Of a stretch of DNA of 64,000 nt, positions 55,042 through 63,812 are shown in pieces (within the stretch, counting starts at the first letter, position 1; each line of letters begins with the position of its first letter). The DNA is from Sphaerisporangium sp040685555 (GTDB taxonomy: Bacteria; Actinomycetota; Actinomycetes; Streptosporangiales; Streptosporangiaceae). The DNA lies in assembly GCF_040685555.1 (NCBI RefSeq), contig NZ_JBFBIK010000024.1:1-64000 (forward strand). The letters are read 5' to 3'. The notes below the pieces were generated by a model. The model was not told the origin of the DNA. It did no database searches and saw only the letters and a list, made by a program, of their open reading frames with translations. The position numbers and the translations under genes were made by a program.

Positions 55042-57459
55042 ATGACGGGCCCCCGGGTCGTCGTCATCGGAGCGGGTGTGGTGGGCGCGGCGCTCGCCGA
55101 GGAGCTCTCGGCCAGAGGCTGGGACGACATCACCGTGGTGGACCAGGGCGAGGTCCCCGCGCCCGGCGGTTCGTCCACACACGCGCCTGGCCTGGTCTTC
55201 CAGACGAACCCGTCCAAGACCATGACCGAGATGGCGCGCTACACCGTCGAGAAGCTCATGCGGCTCGAATGCTTCCTCCAGGTCGGCGGCCTTGAGGTGG
55301 CCACGACGCCGGAGCGGTTCGCGGAGCTGCGCAGGCGGCACGGCTGGGCGACGGCGTGGGGTGTCGAGGCGCGACTCCTGACCACAGAGGAGTGCGTGGA
55401 GCGCCACTCGCTCCTCGACCCCGGCCGCGTGCTCGGCGGCCTGTACGTCCCGACCGACGGCATCGCCAAGGCCGTACGCGCCGTCGAGGCGCAGCTCCGG
55501 CTCGCCCGTGACCGGGGCGTGCGCGTCCTGGACCGGCACGAGGTGCTGGACATCCGCGTCGAGGACGACCAGGTGACCGCCGTGGTCACCGACAAGGGGG
55601 AGATCCCCGCCGACCTCGTCGTCTGCTGCGCGGGCATCTGGGGACCGAAGGTCGCCGGCATGGTCGGGATGACGCTCCCGCTGACCCCGCTCGCTCACCA
55701 GCTCGCCTGGACCGGCCCGGTGCCCGCGCTGAGCGGGCAGACCGAGGAGGCGACGCGCCCGATCCTGCGCCACCAGGACGCCGACCTGTATTACCGGGAG
55801 CGGTACGACCGGCTGGCCGTCGGCTACTACGGTCACCGCCCGATGCCTGTGCGGCCCGAGGCGATCGTCTCGGTGGGGGAGGCCGAGGTGATGCCGTCGG
55901 TGACCCCGTTCACCCCCGACGACTTCGCCGACGCGTGGAACGAGACCCGGTCCCTGCTGCCCCCCGCCAGGGACGCCAAGGTCGAGGAGGGCATCAACGG
56001 GCTCTTCTCCTTCACCACCGACAACATGCCACTGCTCGGGCAGTCCGCCGAGGTCAAGGGGTTCTGGGTGGCCGAGGCCGTGTGGGTGACCCACTCGGCG
56101 GGCGTGGCCAAGGCGATGGCCGAGTGGCTGGTCGACGGGCACTGCTCCTCGTTCGACCTGCACGAGTGCGACGTGAACCGCTTCGAGCCGCACCAGCTCG
56201 CCCCCGAGTACGTCCTGACCCGCGACTGCCAGAACTTCGTCGAGGTCTACGACATCATCCATCCGCTCCAGCCGCCGGAGAACCTCCGCCCGCTGCGCGT
56301 GAGCCCCTTCCACCCGCGCCAGCGGGAGCTCGGCGCCTTCTCCCTGGAGGCCTCGGGCTGGGAGCGCCCCCAGTGGTACGGGGCCAACGCCGGGCTGGCC
56401 GAAGGCCGGGACATCCCCGTGCCCGGCGACTGGGCGGCGCGCTACTGGTCGCCCATCGTGGGCGCGGAGGCGCAGGCGTCGCGGGAGGGCGTCGCGCTGT
56501 ACGACATGACAGCGTTGAAGCGGCTGGAGGTCAGCGGGCCGGGCGCGGCGGCGTTCCTCTCCCGCGTCTCCACCGGAGACGTGGAGAAGTCCATCGGTTC
56601 CGTGACGTACTGCCTGCTGCTGGACGAGGACGGCGGCATCCGCAGCGACATCACCGTGGCCCGGCTGGGCCGGGACCTTTTCCAGGTCGGGGCCAACGGC
56701 AACCTGGACCTCGACTGGCTCACCCGGCACCGGCCCCCGTCGGTGTCCATCCGGGACATCACGCCCGGCACCTGCTGCGTCGGCGTCTGGGGCCCGCGCG
56801 CCCGTGACCTGGTCGCCCCGCTCACCGAGGACGACTTCTCGGCCGAGGGGTTCCGCTACTTCCGCGCCAAGCGGGCTTACATCGGCTCCGTGCCGGTGAC
56901 GGCCCTGCGCCTGTCCTACATCGGCGAGCTGGGCTGGGAGTTCTACACGACCGCCGACATGGGCCTCAAGCTGTGGGACACGCTGTGGGAGGCCGGGCAG
57001 GCGTACGACGTGGTCGCGGGCGGGCGCGGGGCGTTCAACAGCCTGCGCCTGGAGAAGGGCTACCGCTCCTTCGGCACCGACATGACCTACGAGCACGATC
57101 CGTACGAGGCGGGGCTGGGCTTCGCCGTGAAGATGGACAAGGGCGACTTCGTCGGCAGGGCGGCGCTGGAGGAGCGCAGGGCCTCGGTGAGCCGCCGCCT
57201 GACCTGCCTGACCATCGACGACCCCGCGAGCGTGGTGATGGGCAAGGAGCCCGTCTACGACGGTGACGACTGCGTCGGGTACGTCACCAGCGCTGCGTAC
57301 GGCTACACGATCGGCAAGGGCATCGCCTACGCCTGGCTGTCGGCTGGGCTGTCGACCCCCGGACAGGTGGTCCACATCGGCTACTTCGGCGAGCGCGTCG
57401 CCGCCGTCGTGGCGGAGGAACCGCTGTTCGACCCCGCCATGAAGCGGCTGCGCGCATGA
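55042..57459 (+). CDS. Dimethylglycine dehydrogenase-like flavoprotein
   Basis: The 805-residue protein has an N-terminal DAO-type FAD domain (VVVIGAGVVGAALAEELSAR) and a C-terminal GcvT-like folate domain (SREGVALYDMTALKRLEVSG, then RLSYIGELGWEFYTTADMG). Such fusions oxidise dimethylglycine or sarcosine and pass the methyl group to tetrahydrofolate. In this setting dimethylglycine from the GbcA reaction is the likely substrate. ATG 55042 follows GGAGGTGG; an upstream frame is not related. Its stop overlaps an in-frame ATG of soxB, and the operon continues through soxG. Confidence 0.87.
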   Translation: MTGPRVVVIGAGVVGAALAEELSARGWDDITVVDQGEVPAPGGSSTHAPGLVFQTNPSKTMTEMARYTVEKLMRLECFLQVGGLEVATTPERFAELRRRHGWATAWGVEARLLTTEECVERHSLLDPGRVLGGLYVPTDGIAKAVRAVEAQLRLARDRGVRVLDRHEVLDIRVEDDQVTAVVTDKGEIPADLVVCCAGIWGPKVAGMVGMTLPLTPLAHQLAWTGPVPALSGQTEEATRPILRHQDADLYYRERYDRLAVGYYGHRPMPVRPEAIVSVGEAEVMPSVTPFTPDDFADAWNETRSLLPPARDAKVEEGINGLFSFTTDNMPLLGQSAEVKGFWVAEAVWVTHSAGVAKAMAEWLVDGHCSSFDLHECDVNRFEPHQLAPEYVLTRDCQNFVEVYDIIHPLQPPENLRPLRVSPFHPRQRELGAFSLEASGWERPQWYGANAGLAEGRDIPVPGDWAARYWSPIVGAEAQASREGVALYDMTALKRLEVSGPGAAAFLSRVSTGDVEKSIGSVTYCLLLDEDGGIRSDITVARLGRDLFQVGANGNLDLDWLTRHRPPSVSIRDITPGTCCVGVWGPRARDLVAPLTEDDFSAEGFRYFRAKRAYIGSVPVTALRLSYIGELGWEFYTTADMGLKLWDTLWEAGQAYDVVAGGRGAFNSLRLEKGYRSFGTDMTYEHDPYEAGLGFAVKMDKGDFVGRAALEERRASVSRRLTCLTIDDPASVVMGKEPVYDGDDCVGYVTSAAYGYTIGKGIAYAWLSAGLSTPGQVVHIGYFGERVAAVVAEEPLFDPAMKRLRA

Positions 57460-57479
57460 CCCACGGATCGGGGAGAGCG

Positions 57480-58682
57480 ATGACCGGGCAGGACCGGCTC
57501 TGGGACAGCCCCGAGCCCGAGAGCTCCTACGACGTCGTGATCGTCGGCGGCGGCGGGCACGGCATCGCCACGGCCTACTACCTGGCGAAGAACCACGGGA
57601 TCACCAACGTCGCCGTGCTGGAGAAGGGCTGGCTGGCCGGCGGCAACATGGCGCGCAACACGACCATCATCCGGTCGAACTACCTGTGGGACGAGAGCGC
57701 GGGCATCTACGAGCACGCGCTGAAGCTCTGGGAAGGGCTGGAGGAGGACCTCGGCTACGACGTCCAGTTCAGCCAGCGTGGCGTGCTGAACCTCGCCCAC
57801 GGCCTCCAGGACGTGCGTGACGGCGTGCGCCGCGTCAACGCCAACCGGCTGAACGGCGTCGACGCCGAGTGGCTCGACCCGGCGCAGGTCAAGGAGGTCT
57901 GCCCGATCGTCGATATCAGGCAGGACGCCCGGTACCCGGTGCTCGGCGCGACCTACCAGCCCCGGGCGGGCATCGCCAAGCACGATTATGTCGCCTGGGG
58001 ATACGCGAGGGCCGCCTCCGCGATGGGCGTCCACTTCATCGAGCACTGCGAGGTCACGGGAATCGAGGTCGTGGACGGCCGCGCGCTGGCTGTGCACACT
58101 ACACGCGGACGCATCGCGGCGGGCCGTGTGGCGATGTCGGCCGCCGGCCACTCGTCGGTCGTGGCGGGGATGGCCGGGCTGCGGTTGCCGGTGCAGAGCC
58201 ACCCCCTCCAGGCGCTGGTCTCCGAGCTCCTCGAACCCGTGCACCCGACCGTCGTCATGTCGAACGCGGTGCACGTCTACGTCAGCCAGGCGCACAAGGG
58301 CGAGCTGGTCATGGGCGCGGGCATCGACACCTACAACTCCTACCGTCAGCGAGGGGCCTTCCACATCATCGAGCGGCAGATGGCGGCGGCGCTGGAGCTG
58401 TTCCCCGTCTTCGCCCGCGCGCACGTCCTGCGTACGTGGGGCGGGGTGGTCGACGTCACGCCGGACGCCTCGCCGATCGTCGGGCTCACCCCGGTCGAGG
58501 GCCTGTACGTCAACTGCGGCTGGGGCACCGGTGGTTTCAAGGCCACGCCGGGCGTCGGCTGGTGCTACGCGCACACGATCGCGAACGACGAGCCGCACCC
58601 GCTCAACGCGCCCTTCACCCTCGAACGATTCACCACGGGCGCGCTCGTCGACGAGCACGGCGCCGCCGCCGTGGCCCACTGA
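57480..58682 (+). CDS. soxB: Sarcosine oxidase beta subunit
   Basis: The 400-residue FAD/FMN-containing beta subunit of heterotetrameric sarcosine oxidase contains SSYDVVIVGGGGHGIATAYYL, the classic LAGGNMARNTTIIRSNYLW stretch and, at the end, GGWGTGGFKATP-like residues (CGWGTGGFKATPG). It oxidises sarcosine to glycine. ATG 57480 is chosen with a GGGAGAG site; ATG 57456, overlapping the previous stop, would add eight residues. Subunit order B-D-A-G is typical. Confidence 0.95.
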   Translation: MTGQDRLWDSPEPESSYDVVIVGGGGHGIATAYYLAKNHGITNVAVLEKGWLAGGNMARNTTIIRSNYLWDESAGIYEHALKLWEGLEEDLGYDVQFSQRGVLNLAHGLQDVRDGVRRVNANRLNGVDAEWLDPAQVKEVCPIVDIRQDARYPVLGATYQPRAGIAKHDYVAWGYARAASAMGVHFIEHCEVTGIEVVDGRALAVHTTRGRIAAGRVAMSAAGHSSVVAGMAGLRLPVQSHPLQALVSELLEPVHPTVVMSNAVHVYVSQAHKGELVMGAGIDTYNSYRQRGAFHIIERQMAAALELFPVFARAHVLRTWGGVVDVTPDASPIVGLTPVEGLYVNCGWGTGGFKATPGVGWCYAHTIANDEPHPLNAPFTLERFTTGALVDEHGAAAVAH

Positions 58683-58695
58683 AGGAGCCCGACCG

Positions 58696-58944
58696 ATGTT
58701 GCTGATCCCCTGTCCGTGGTGCGGGCCGCGCGACGAGGCCGAGTTCCGGTACGGCGGGCAGGCGCACGTCGCGTACCCCCTGGACCCGGGCGCCCTCACC
58801 GACGAGGAGTGGGCGCACTACCTGTTCTTCCGCGACAACCCCAAGGGCGCGTTCGACGAACGGTGGAACCACGCGGCCGGCTGCCGACGCTGGTTCAACC
58901 TCACCAGGGACACCGTGACCAACGAGATCGAAGGTTCGCGATGA
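58696..58944 (+). CDS. soxD: Sarcosine oxidase delta subunit
   Basis: The 82-residue zinc-binding subunit begins LLIPCPWCGPRDEAEFRYGG, with Cys residues and His residues in AHVAYP, WNHAAGCRRWF that form the metal site. AAGGAG stands just before ATG 58696. Its stop overlaps the soxA start (ATGA). Zinc in SoxD supports complex assembly rather than catalysis. Confidence 0.95.
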   Translation: MLLIPCPWCGPRDEAEFRYGGQAHVAYPLDPGALTDEEWAHYLFFRDNPKGAFDERWNHAAGCRRWFNLTRDTVTNEIEGSR

Positions 58945-61673
58945 CGCGCCGCCGGGCCGGTCACGAGGGCGAGGTGCTGCGGTTCACCTTCGACGGCAGG
59001 CCCTACGAGGGGTACCGGGGGGACACGCTGGCCGCCGCCCTGCTCGCCAATGGCGTGCGGAAGGTCGGGAGCAGCGTCACGCTCGGCCGCCCTCGCGGGA
59101 TCTTCGGCGCGTGGACCGAGGAGCCGAACGCCGTGGTCCAGATCGAAAAGCCCTTCCCCGAGCCCATGGTGCAGGCCACCACGATCCCGCTGTACGAGGC
59201 GCTGGCCGCCACCGGCCTGGCCGGACGGGGAAGGCTGTCCCCCGAGCCCGACCCGGCGCGCTACGACGCCACGCACGCGCACTGCGACGTCCTGGTGGTC
59301 GGAGCGGGTCCCGCGGGGCTGATGGCGGCGCTGACCGCCGCCCGCACCGGGGCCCGGGTGATCCTCGCCGACGACCGTTTCCAGCCCGGGGGCAGCCTGC
59401 CGGACACCGCCGAGACGGTGGACGGCCGGCCCGGCGCCGAATGGGCACGCGACACGGCCGCCCATCTCACGACTTTTCCTGATGTGCGTGTTCTGTTCCG
59501 TACGAGCGTCGTCGGGTACTACGACCACAACTATCTGGTGGCCGTGGAGCGCCGCGGCGAGGACGCCGTGACGCGGGAGCGGGTCTGGCGGATCCGCGCC
59601 CGCAGGGTCGTCCTCGCGACGGGCGCGCACGAGCGGCCGATCGCCTTCAGCGGCAACGACCTGCCGGGCGTCATGCTGGCCTCGGCCGCGCGCGCGTACG
59701 TGAACCGGTACGGCGTGCTGCCGGGGCGACGGGCGGTGGTCTTCACCACGGGCGACAGCGCGTACGACGCGGCCCGCGACCTGGCGGAGGCGGGCGTGGA
59801 GATCGCGGAGATCGCCGACGCCCGGGAGGGCCGGCTCGTCACCGGTGTCGTCGGCGGCCCGGACGACCAGGGCGTACGGGCCGTCCACGTCGGGGGGCGT
59901 GAGGTCGAGGCCGACCTGCTGCTCGTCTCCGGCGGCTGGAACCCCGTGGTCCACCTGTTCAGCCAGTCCGGTGGCGAACTCCGCTACGACGAGGCGCTGA
60001 CAACGTTCGTCCCGGCGCTCACCACCCCGCCCGGACAGGCCGGTCGGGCCGTCCCGGCCGGCCGGTTCTCGCAGGCCGTGGAGGTGGTGGGTTCGGCCCG
60101 GGGGGTTTTCACGCCGGCCGGATGCCTGGCCGACGGCGAGGCGGCCGGATCCGGCTCCCCGCTGCCCTCCTATCCCCTACGGGTGGTGGGGGCGGAGCAC
60201 CTGTGGCTGGTCCCCTCCGGTGACTACTCCGGCCACTTCGTGGACCTGCAACGAGACGTCACCGTGGCCGACCTCCAGCGGGCCACCGGCGCGGGGCTGC
60301 GATCGGCCGAGCACGTCAAGCGCTACACGACCGCCGGCACGGCGCACGATCAGGGCAAGACCTCCGGCACGCTGACCAGCGCGGTCATCGCCGGGATGCT
60401 CGGGGTCGGCGTCGCGGAGCTCGGCACGACCACGTTCCGCGCGCCGTACGTCCCGGTGTCCTTCGCGACCCTCGCGGGACGCGACCGGGGCGCGCTGCAC
60501 GATCCCGTACGGGTCACCGCCATCCACGACTGGCACGTGTCCCACGGCGCCCTCTTCGAGAACGTAGGGCAGTGGAAACGGGCCTGGTACTACCCGCGGC
60601 CCGGCGAGGACATGACGGCCGCGGTGCTGCGCGAGTGCCGGGCCGTACGGCAGGCCACGGGCGCCATGGACGCCTCCACCCTCGGGAAGATCGACGTCCA
60701 GGGCCCCGACTCGGCCGAGCTGCTCGACCGGCTCTACACGAACATGATGAGCACGCTCAAGGTGGGCGCGATCCGGTACGGGGTGATGTGCCGGCCGGAC
60801 GGCATGGTGTTCGACGACGGCACCGTCATCCGCCTCGCCCCCGACCGCTTCCTGGTGACCACCACCACGGGCAACGCGGCGGCCGTACTCGACTGGATGG
60901 AGGAATGGCTGCAGACCGAGTGGCCCGGCCTGCGGGTCCGTTGCACCTCGGTCACCGAGCAGTGGGCGACCGTCGCGCTGGCCGGGCCCGGCTCGCGTGA
61001 CGTGCTGGCCGGGCTCGCCCCGGACCTCGCGGTGGACACAGAAAGCTTCCCGTTCATGACCTGGCGGGACACCGAGGTCGCGGGCATCGAGGCACGCGTC
61101 TGCCGGATCAGCTTCTCCGGCGAGCTGGCCTACGAGATCAACGTCAGCTGGTGGTACGGCCCGGCGCTGTGGGAGGCGATCCAAGCGACCGGCGCGGTCA
61201 CGCCGTACGGCACCGAGACCATGCACGTCCTGCGGGCCGAGAAGGGGTATCCCATCGTCGGCCAGGACACCGACGGCACGGTGACGCCCGCCGACCTCGG
61301 CATGGACTGGGTCGTGTCCAAGAAGAAGGCGGACTTCATCGGCAGGCGGTCGTTCGCCCGTCCCGACGCCGTACGGCCCGACCGCCGGCACCTGGTGGGG
61401 CTGGTGCCCGAGGATCCCGGCACGCTCCTCCCCGAGGGCACGCAGCTCGTCGCCTTCGACCGGCTTCCTGAGCCCCCTGTGCCCATGCTCGGCCATGTGA
61501 CCTCCAGCTACCGCAGCGCGGCGCTGGGCCGCACCTTCGCGCTCGCCCTCGTGAGCGGCGGCAGGGACCGGATCGGCGAGCGCCTGTACGCGCCGGTCGG
61601 CGACCGCCTGATCCCGGTGACGGTCACCCACCACGTCCTCTACGACCCCGAGGGAGCCCGCCGCGATGGCTGA
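58941..61673 (+). CDS. soxA: Sarcosine oxidase alpha subunit
   Basis: The 910-residue alpha subunit has an N-terminal 2Fe-2S-like/SoxA-N region (LRFTFDGRPYEGYRGDTLAA), an NAD-binding pyridine-nucleotide fold (CDVLVVGAGPAGLMAALTAA) and a C-terminal GcvT-like folate domain (MDASTLGKIDVQGPDSAELL, RISFSGELAYEINV). It takes the methyl group to tetrahydrofolate, forming 5,10-methylene-THF. ATG 58941 overlaps soxD by 4 bases; soxG begins 8 bases before its stop. Full length by family standard of about 950. Confidence 0.95.
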   Translation: MTRRRAGHEGEVLRFTFDGRPYEGYRGDTLAAALLANGVRKVGSSVTLGRPRGIFGAWTEEPNAVVQIEKPFPEPMVQATTIPLYEALAATGLAGRGRLSPEPDPARYDATHAHCDVLVVGAGPAGLMAALTAARTGARVILADDRFQPGGSLPDTAETVDGRPGAEWARDTAAHLTTFPDVRVLFRTSVVGYYDHNYLVAVERRGEDAVTRERVWRIRARRVVLATGAHERPIAFSGNDLPGVMLASAARAYVNRYGVLPGRRAVVFTTGDSAYDAARDLAEAGVEIAEIADAREGRLVTGVVGGPDDQGVRAVHVGGREVEADLLLVSGGWNPVVHLFSQSGGELRYDEALTTFVPALTTPPGQAGRAVPAGRFSQAVEVVGSARGVFTPAGCLADGEAAGSGSPLPSYPLRVVGAEHLWLVPSGDYSGHFVDLQRDVTVADLQRATGAGLRSAEHVKRYTTAGTAHDQGKTSGTLTSAVIAGMLGVGVAELGTTTFRAPYVPVSFATLAGRDRGALHDPVRVTAIHDWHVSHGALFENVGQWKRAWYYPRPGEDMTAAVLRECRAVRQATGAMDASTLGKIDVQGPDSAELLDRLYTNMMSTLKVGAIRYGVMCRPDGMVFDDGTVIRLAPDRFLVTTTTGNAAAVLDWMEEWLQTEWPGLRVRCTSVTEQWATVALAGPGSRDVLAGLAPDLAVDTESFPFMTWRDTEVAGIEARVCRISFSGELAYEINVSWWYGPALWEAIQATGAVTPYGTETMHVLRAEKGYPIVGQDTDGTVTPADLGMDWVVSKKKADFIGRRSFARPDAVRPDRRHLVGLVPEDPGTLLPEGTQLVAFDRLPEPPVPMLGHVTSSYRSAALGRTFALALVSGGRDRIGERLYAPVGDRLIPVTVTHHVLYDPEGARRDG

Positions 61674-62241
61674 CCCAGCGACCCCTGACGCAGCGACCCC
61701 TGACCGGGTGAACCCACGTGCCGGGCATCGGGAGATGGTCGAGCGCGTGAGTCCGCTGGCCGGGTTCCAGGGCGTGTCGGACGCTCGGGTCCGCGTGCGG
61801 GAGATCCCGTTCCTGCGGCAGACCAACGTGCGCGTCGACCCCGCCCGGGTCCCGCCCTCCTTCGGGCTGCGGCTGCCGGTCGAGCCGGGGACGTGGCTGC
61901 GTTCGGGGGAGACCGACGTGCTGTGGCTCGGCCCCGACGAGTGGCTGGCCATCGGAGATCTCGACCTTCCCCGCTCGGAGGACGTGGCCGTGACCGACGT
62001 CTCGGCACAGCGGACGACCCTCCTGGTGGCAGGGCCGGGCGCGCGTGATCTGCTGGCGCACGGATGCTCCCTCGACCTGCACCCGTCGGTGTTCAGGCCG
62101 GGCAGCTGTGCCCAGACCATGCTGGCGCGGGCACAGGTCGTACTGGTCGCCCGCGAGGACGACGAGTTCTGGGTGCTGGTGCGCGCGTCCTTCGCCCGCT
62201 ATCTCGCCGACTGGATCATCGACGCGGCCGTCGACTACTGA
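61666..62241 (+). CDS. soxG: Sarcosine oxidase gamma subunit
   Basis: The 191-residue gamma subunit has family segments FGLRLPVEPGTWLRSGE, WLGPDEWLAIG and VSAQRTTLLVAGPGARDLLA. Start ATG 61666 lies inside the soxA 3' end, so translation is coupled. It is the last gene of the betaine degradation block. glyA and a formyl-THF hydrolase, often found next to sox genes, are not in the window. Its 3' end overlaps the convergent MmcQ/YjbR gene by 26 bases. Confidence 0.92.
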   Translation: MADPATPDAATPDRVNPRAGHREMVERVSPLAGFQGVSDARVRVREIPFLRQTNVRVDPARVPPSFGLRLPVEPGTWLRSGETDVLWLGPDEWLAIGDLDLPRSEDVAVTDVSAQRTTLLVAGPGARDLLAHGCSLDLHPSVFRPGSCAQTMLARAQVVLVAREDDEFWVLVRASFARYLADWIIDAAVDY

Positions 62242-62647
62242 ACCCGCTGTCCACAGGTCGAGTACCTCGCGGGCGACCTCGTCCACAGGACGGCCGTCGT
62301 TGTGGACGACGGCGTTCGCCGGCGCCGCGCTGCTCCTCCACCCAGTCGCACGCCAGGACGGCGTCCGGCACGTCGTCGGAGAACGGGACCGTGACCCACC
62401 CTGCCCTGCCGAGGCCGTGCCCCGTGGGGGTGGCACCCGGCAGGTTGAGCGCGTGCCCGTTCGACTCGCGCAGCTTCACGGAGAACCTGGGCTCCCACTT
62501 GTCGGTCTCCTCGTCCGGCCCCAGGAAGACGAAGATCTTCTTGTTGACCTTGACGACGCTCTCGCCCCACGGGAAGTCCTCGTAGGCCCCCGGGAGGCCG
62601 AGGGCGAACTCGCGCACCCGCTCACGAGTCTCCTGCCATTGGCTCAT
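62216..62647 (-). CDS. MmcQ/YjbR-family protein with altered C-terminus
   Basis: Residues 1-105 match the MmcQ/YjbR fold (RVREFALGLPGAYEDFPWGE, KIFVFLGPDEE, FSVKLRES, CDWVEE). Family members usually continue SYRLVAPKRL or similar and end near 115-120. Here a basic Arg-rich tail of 38 residues replaces it. The next frame over reads NAVVHNDGRPVDEVAREVLD, unlike the MmcQ end, so a deletion or rearrangement appears to have joined two sequences. It may still be translated. It overlaps the soxG end by 26 bases. Reported role in the family is nucleic-acid binding; uncertain. Confidence 0.7.
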   Translation of the reverse strand: MSQWQETRERVREFALGLPGAYEDFPWGESVVKVNKKIFVFLGPDEETDKWEPRFSVKLRESNGHALNLPGATPTGHGLGRAGWVTVPFSDDVPDAVLACDWVEEQRGAGERRRPQRRPSCGRGRPRGTRPVDSGFSSRRPRR

Positions 62648-62684
62648 GACCCAATTGTGGTGGCCGAGGGTGCCGTCGGACCGC

Positions 62685-63296
62685 TCAGGTCGCGCGTTCC
62701 CTGCCTTCCGCGAAGAAGGCCTGAAGGTCAGGAAGGTCGCTGAGGGGGCGCGCCGCGCCGAAGGGCGCGTTCCAGAAGTCACCGCTCCCCGGCTCCCACG
62801 GGCTGACATAGGCATAGGGGACATCGAGGTAGCCGTCACCCGGCGAGACGCCATAGCCGACCTTGTCGAGCGTTATGCCGAGGTCGAAATGCTCGGGCCA
62901 CAGCACTGGCGTGGCCTCGGGGGCGAACGCGCGCAACGCCTGATCGCCCAGGGCCAGGCTCTTCTCCAGGTGCTCGGCGGCGGCGGCGTCCACGGTCAGG
63001 ATGTCGTCCAGCGAAGCCCCCGAGCCGTCGGTGTACAGATTCTCCGGGGCGCCGGCACCCGCACCGGTCTCCCTGCCCAGATCATCGAAGGATCTCCCGT
63101 CCAGCGGCAGGCGTTCGCTTCCCACCACCAGCTCGTTCCCATCGACGCGCAGGTCCGGATCGGTGACCGTCGCGAACCCTCCCGGCGTGACCCGGAGACG
63201 GATTGTCCCGCTCTGCCGGTACTGCGGCCCCGCCATGATCAACTCTGCGACCGCGTGGAGGGACCTCCGCGTCGCCGTCAGCTCGTTCGCGTTCAT
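62685..63296 (-). CDS. Unknown 203-residue protein
   Basis: The protein starts MNANELTATRRSLHAVAELI and contains YRQSGTIRLRVTPGGFATVT, VLWPEHFDLGITLDKVGYGV and YAYVSPWEPGSGDFWNAPF. Similar conserved proteins occur in actinomycetes without known function. No signal or membrane segment. ATG 63296 is preferred; 21 upstream residues are unsupported. It is in line with the MmcQ/YjbR gene on the same strand, separated by 37 bases. Confidence 0.65.
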   Translation of the reverse strand: MNANELTATRRSLHAVAELIMAGPQYRQSGTIRLRVTPGGFATVTDPDLRVDGNELVVGSERLPLDGRSFDDLGRETGAGAGAPENLYTDGSGASLDDILTVDAAAAEHLEKSLALGDQALRAFAPEATPVLWPEHFDLGITLDKVGYGVSPGDGYLDVPYAYVSPWEPGSGDFWNAPFGAARPLSDLPDLQAFFAEGRERAT

Positions 63297-63518
63297 GCGT
63301 ACAGCGTGATCGAGCGACGACCGGCCCGCCACATCGGGGTGTGGAAACCTCGCTCGCATTGGCCACTCACGGCCGTAACTACTAGCTGTAATTGAATGAC
63401 CACGTCAAGTTCCCTAACCTTGGCGTGTGGCCATCCCCCCGAGCCGATCGTCGGCTTTAGCCGCCTGGAATGGGCGGCTTCCGGTATTCCCGTCAACTGT
63501 CCGCGTGGGTGACAGACC

Positions 63519-63782
63519 ATGCCGGTGACGCTGGCGGAGCTGCGGGCGAAGTACGGCAGGCACTGGCTGGTCTCCGACGCGGTCGGCGGCGGGTGGTACG
63601 CCGTGCGCCGTCACGGCATCTCTCGCGAACTCCTCCAACGCGGGCTCTGCAACGTGCGGTGCGCGGCCACGCTGGACGGGCTCGCGGCCCGCATGGCGGC
63701 CGAGACGCAACTGGAGGACCGCCTACTGCGAGGCTCCGAGGCCTCCGGCCGCCTCCCGGAGGCCTTTCCCCCGGGAACATGA
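63519..63782 (+). CDS. Small Trp-rich protein (second family member)
   Basis: The 87-residue protein reads TLAELRAKYGRHWLVSDAVG, GGWYAVRRHGIS and CAATLDGLAARMAAETQLED. Its helix-W-centre-helix pattern resembles the product of 43653-43877 (LAEIAREFPDWTIW, GRWWATRHH). It may belong to a family with regulator neighbours in actinomycetes. ATG 63519 has only weak upstream complementarity to rRNA. Function unknown. Confidence 0.6.
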   Translation: MPVTLAELRAKYGRHWLVSDAVGGGWYAVRRHGISRELLQRGLCNVRCAATLDGLAARMAAETQLEDRLLRGSEASGRLPEAFPPGT

Positions 63783-63812
63783 CAGCCCGTCCATCAGCAC
63801 TGCTGATCTCTG

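Noticed and set aside
45574..62241. Biosynthetic gene cluster
   Set aside because: No synthase or tailoring gene; all enzymes fit methylammonium catabolism.
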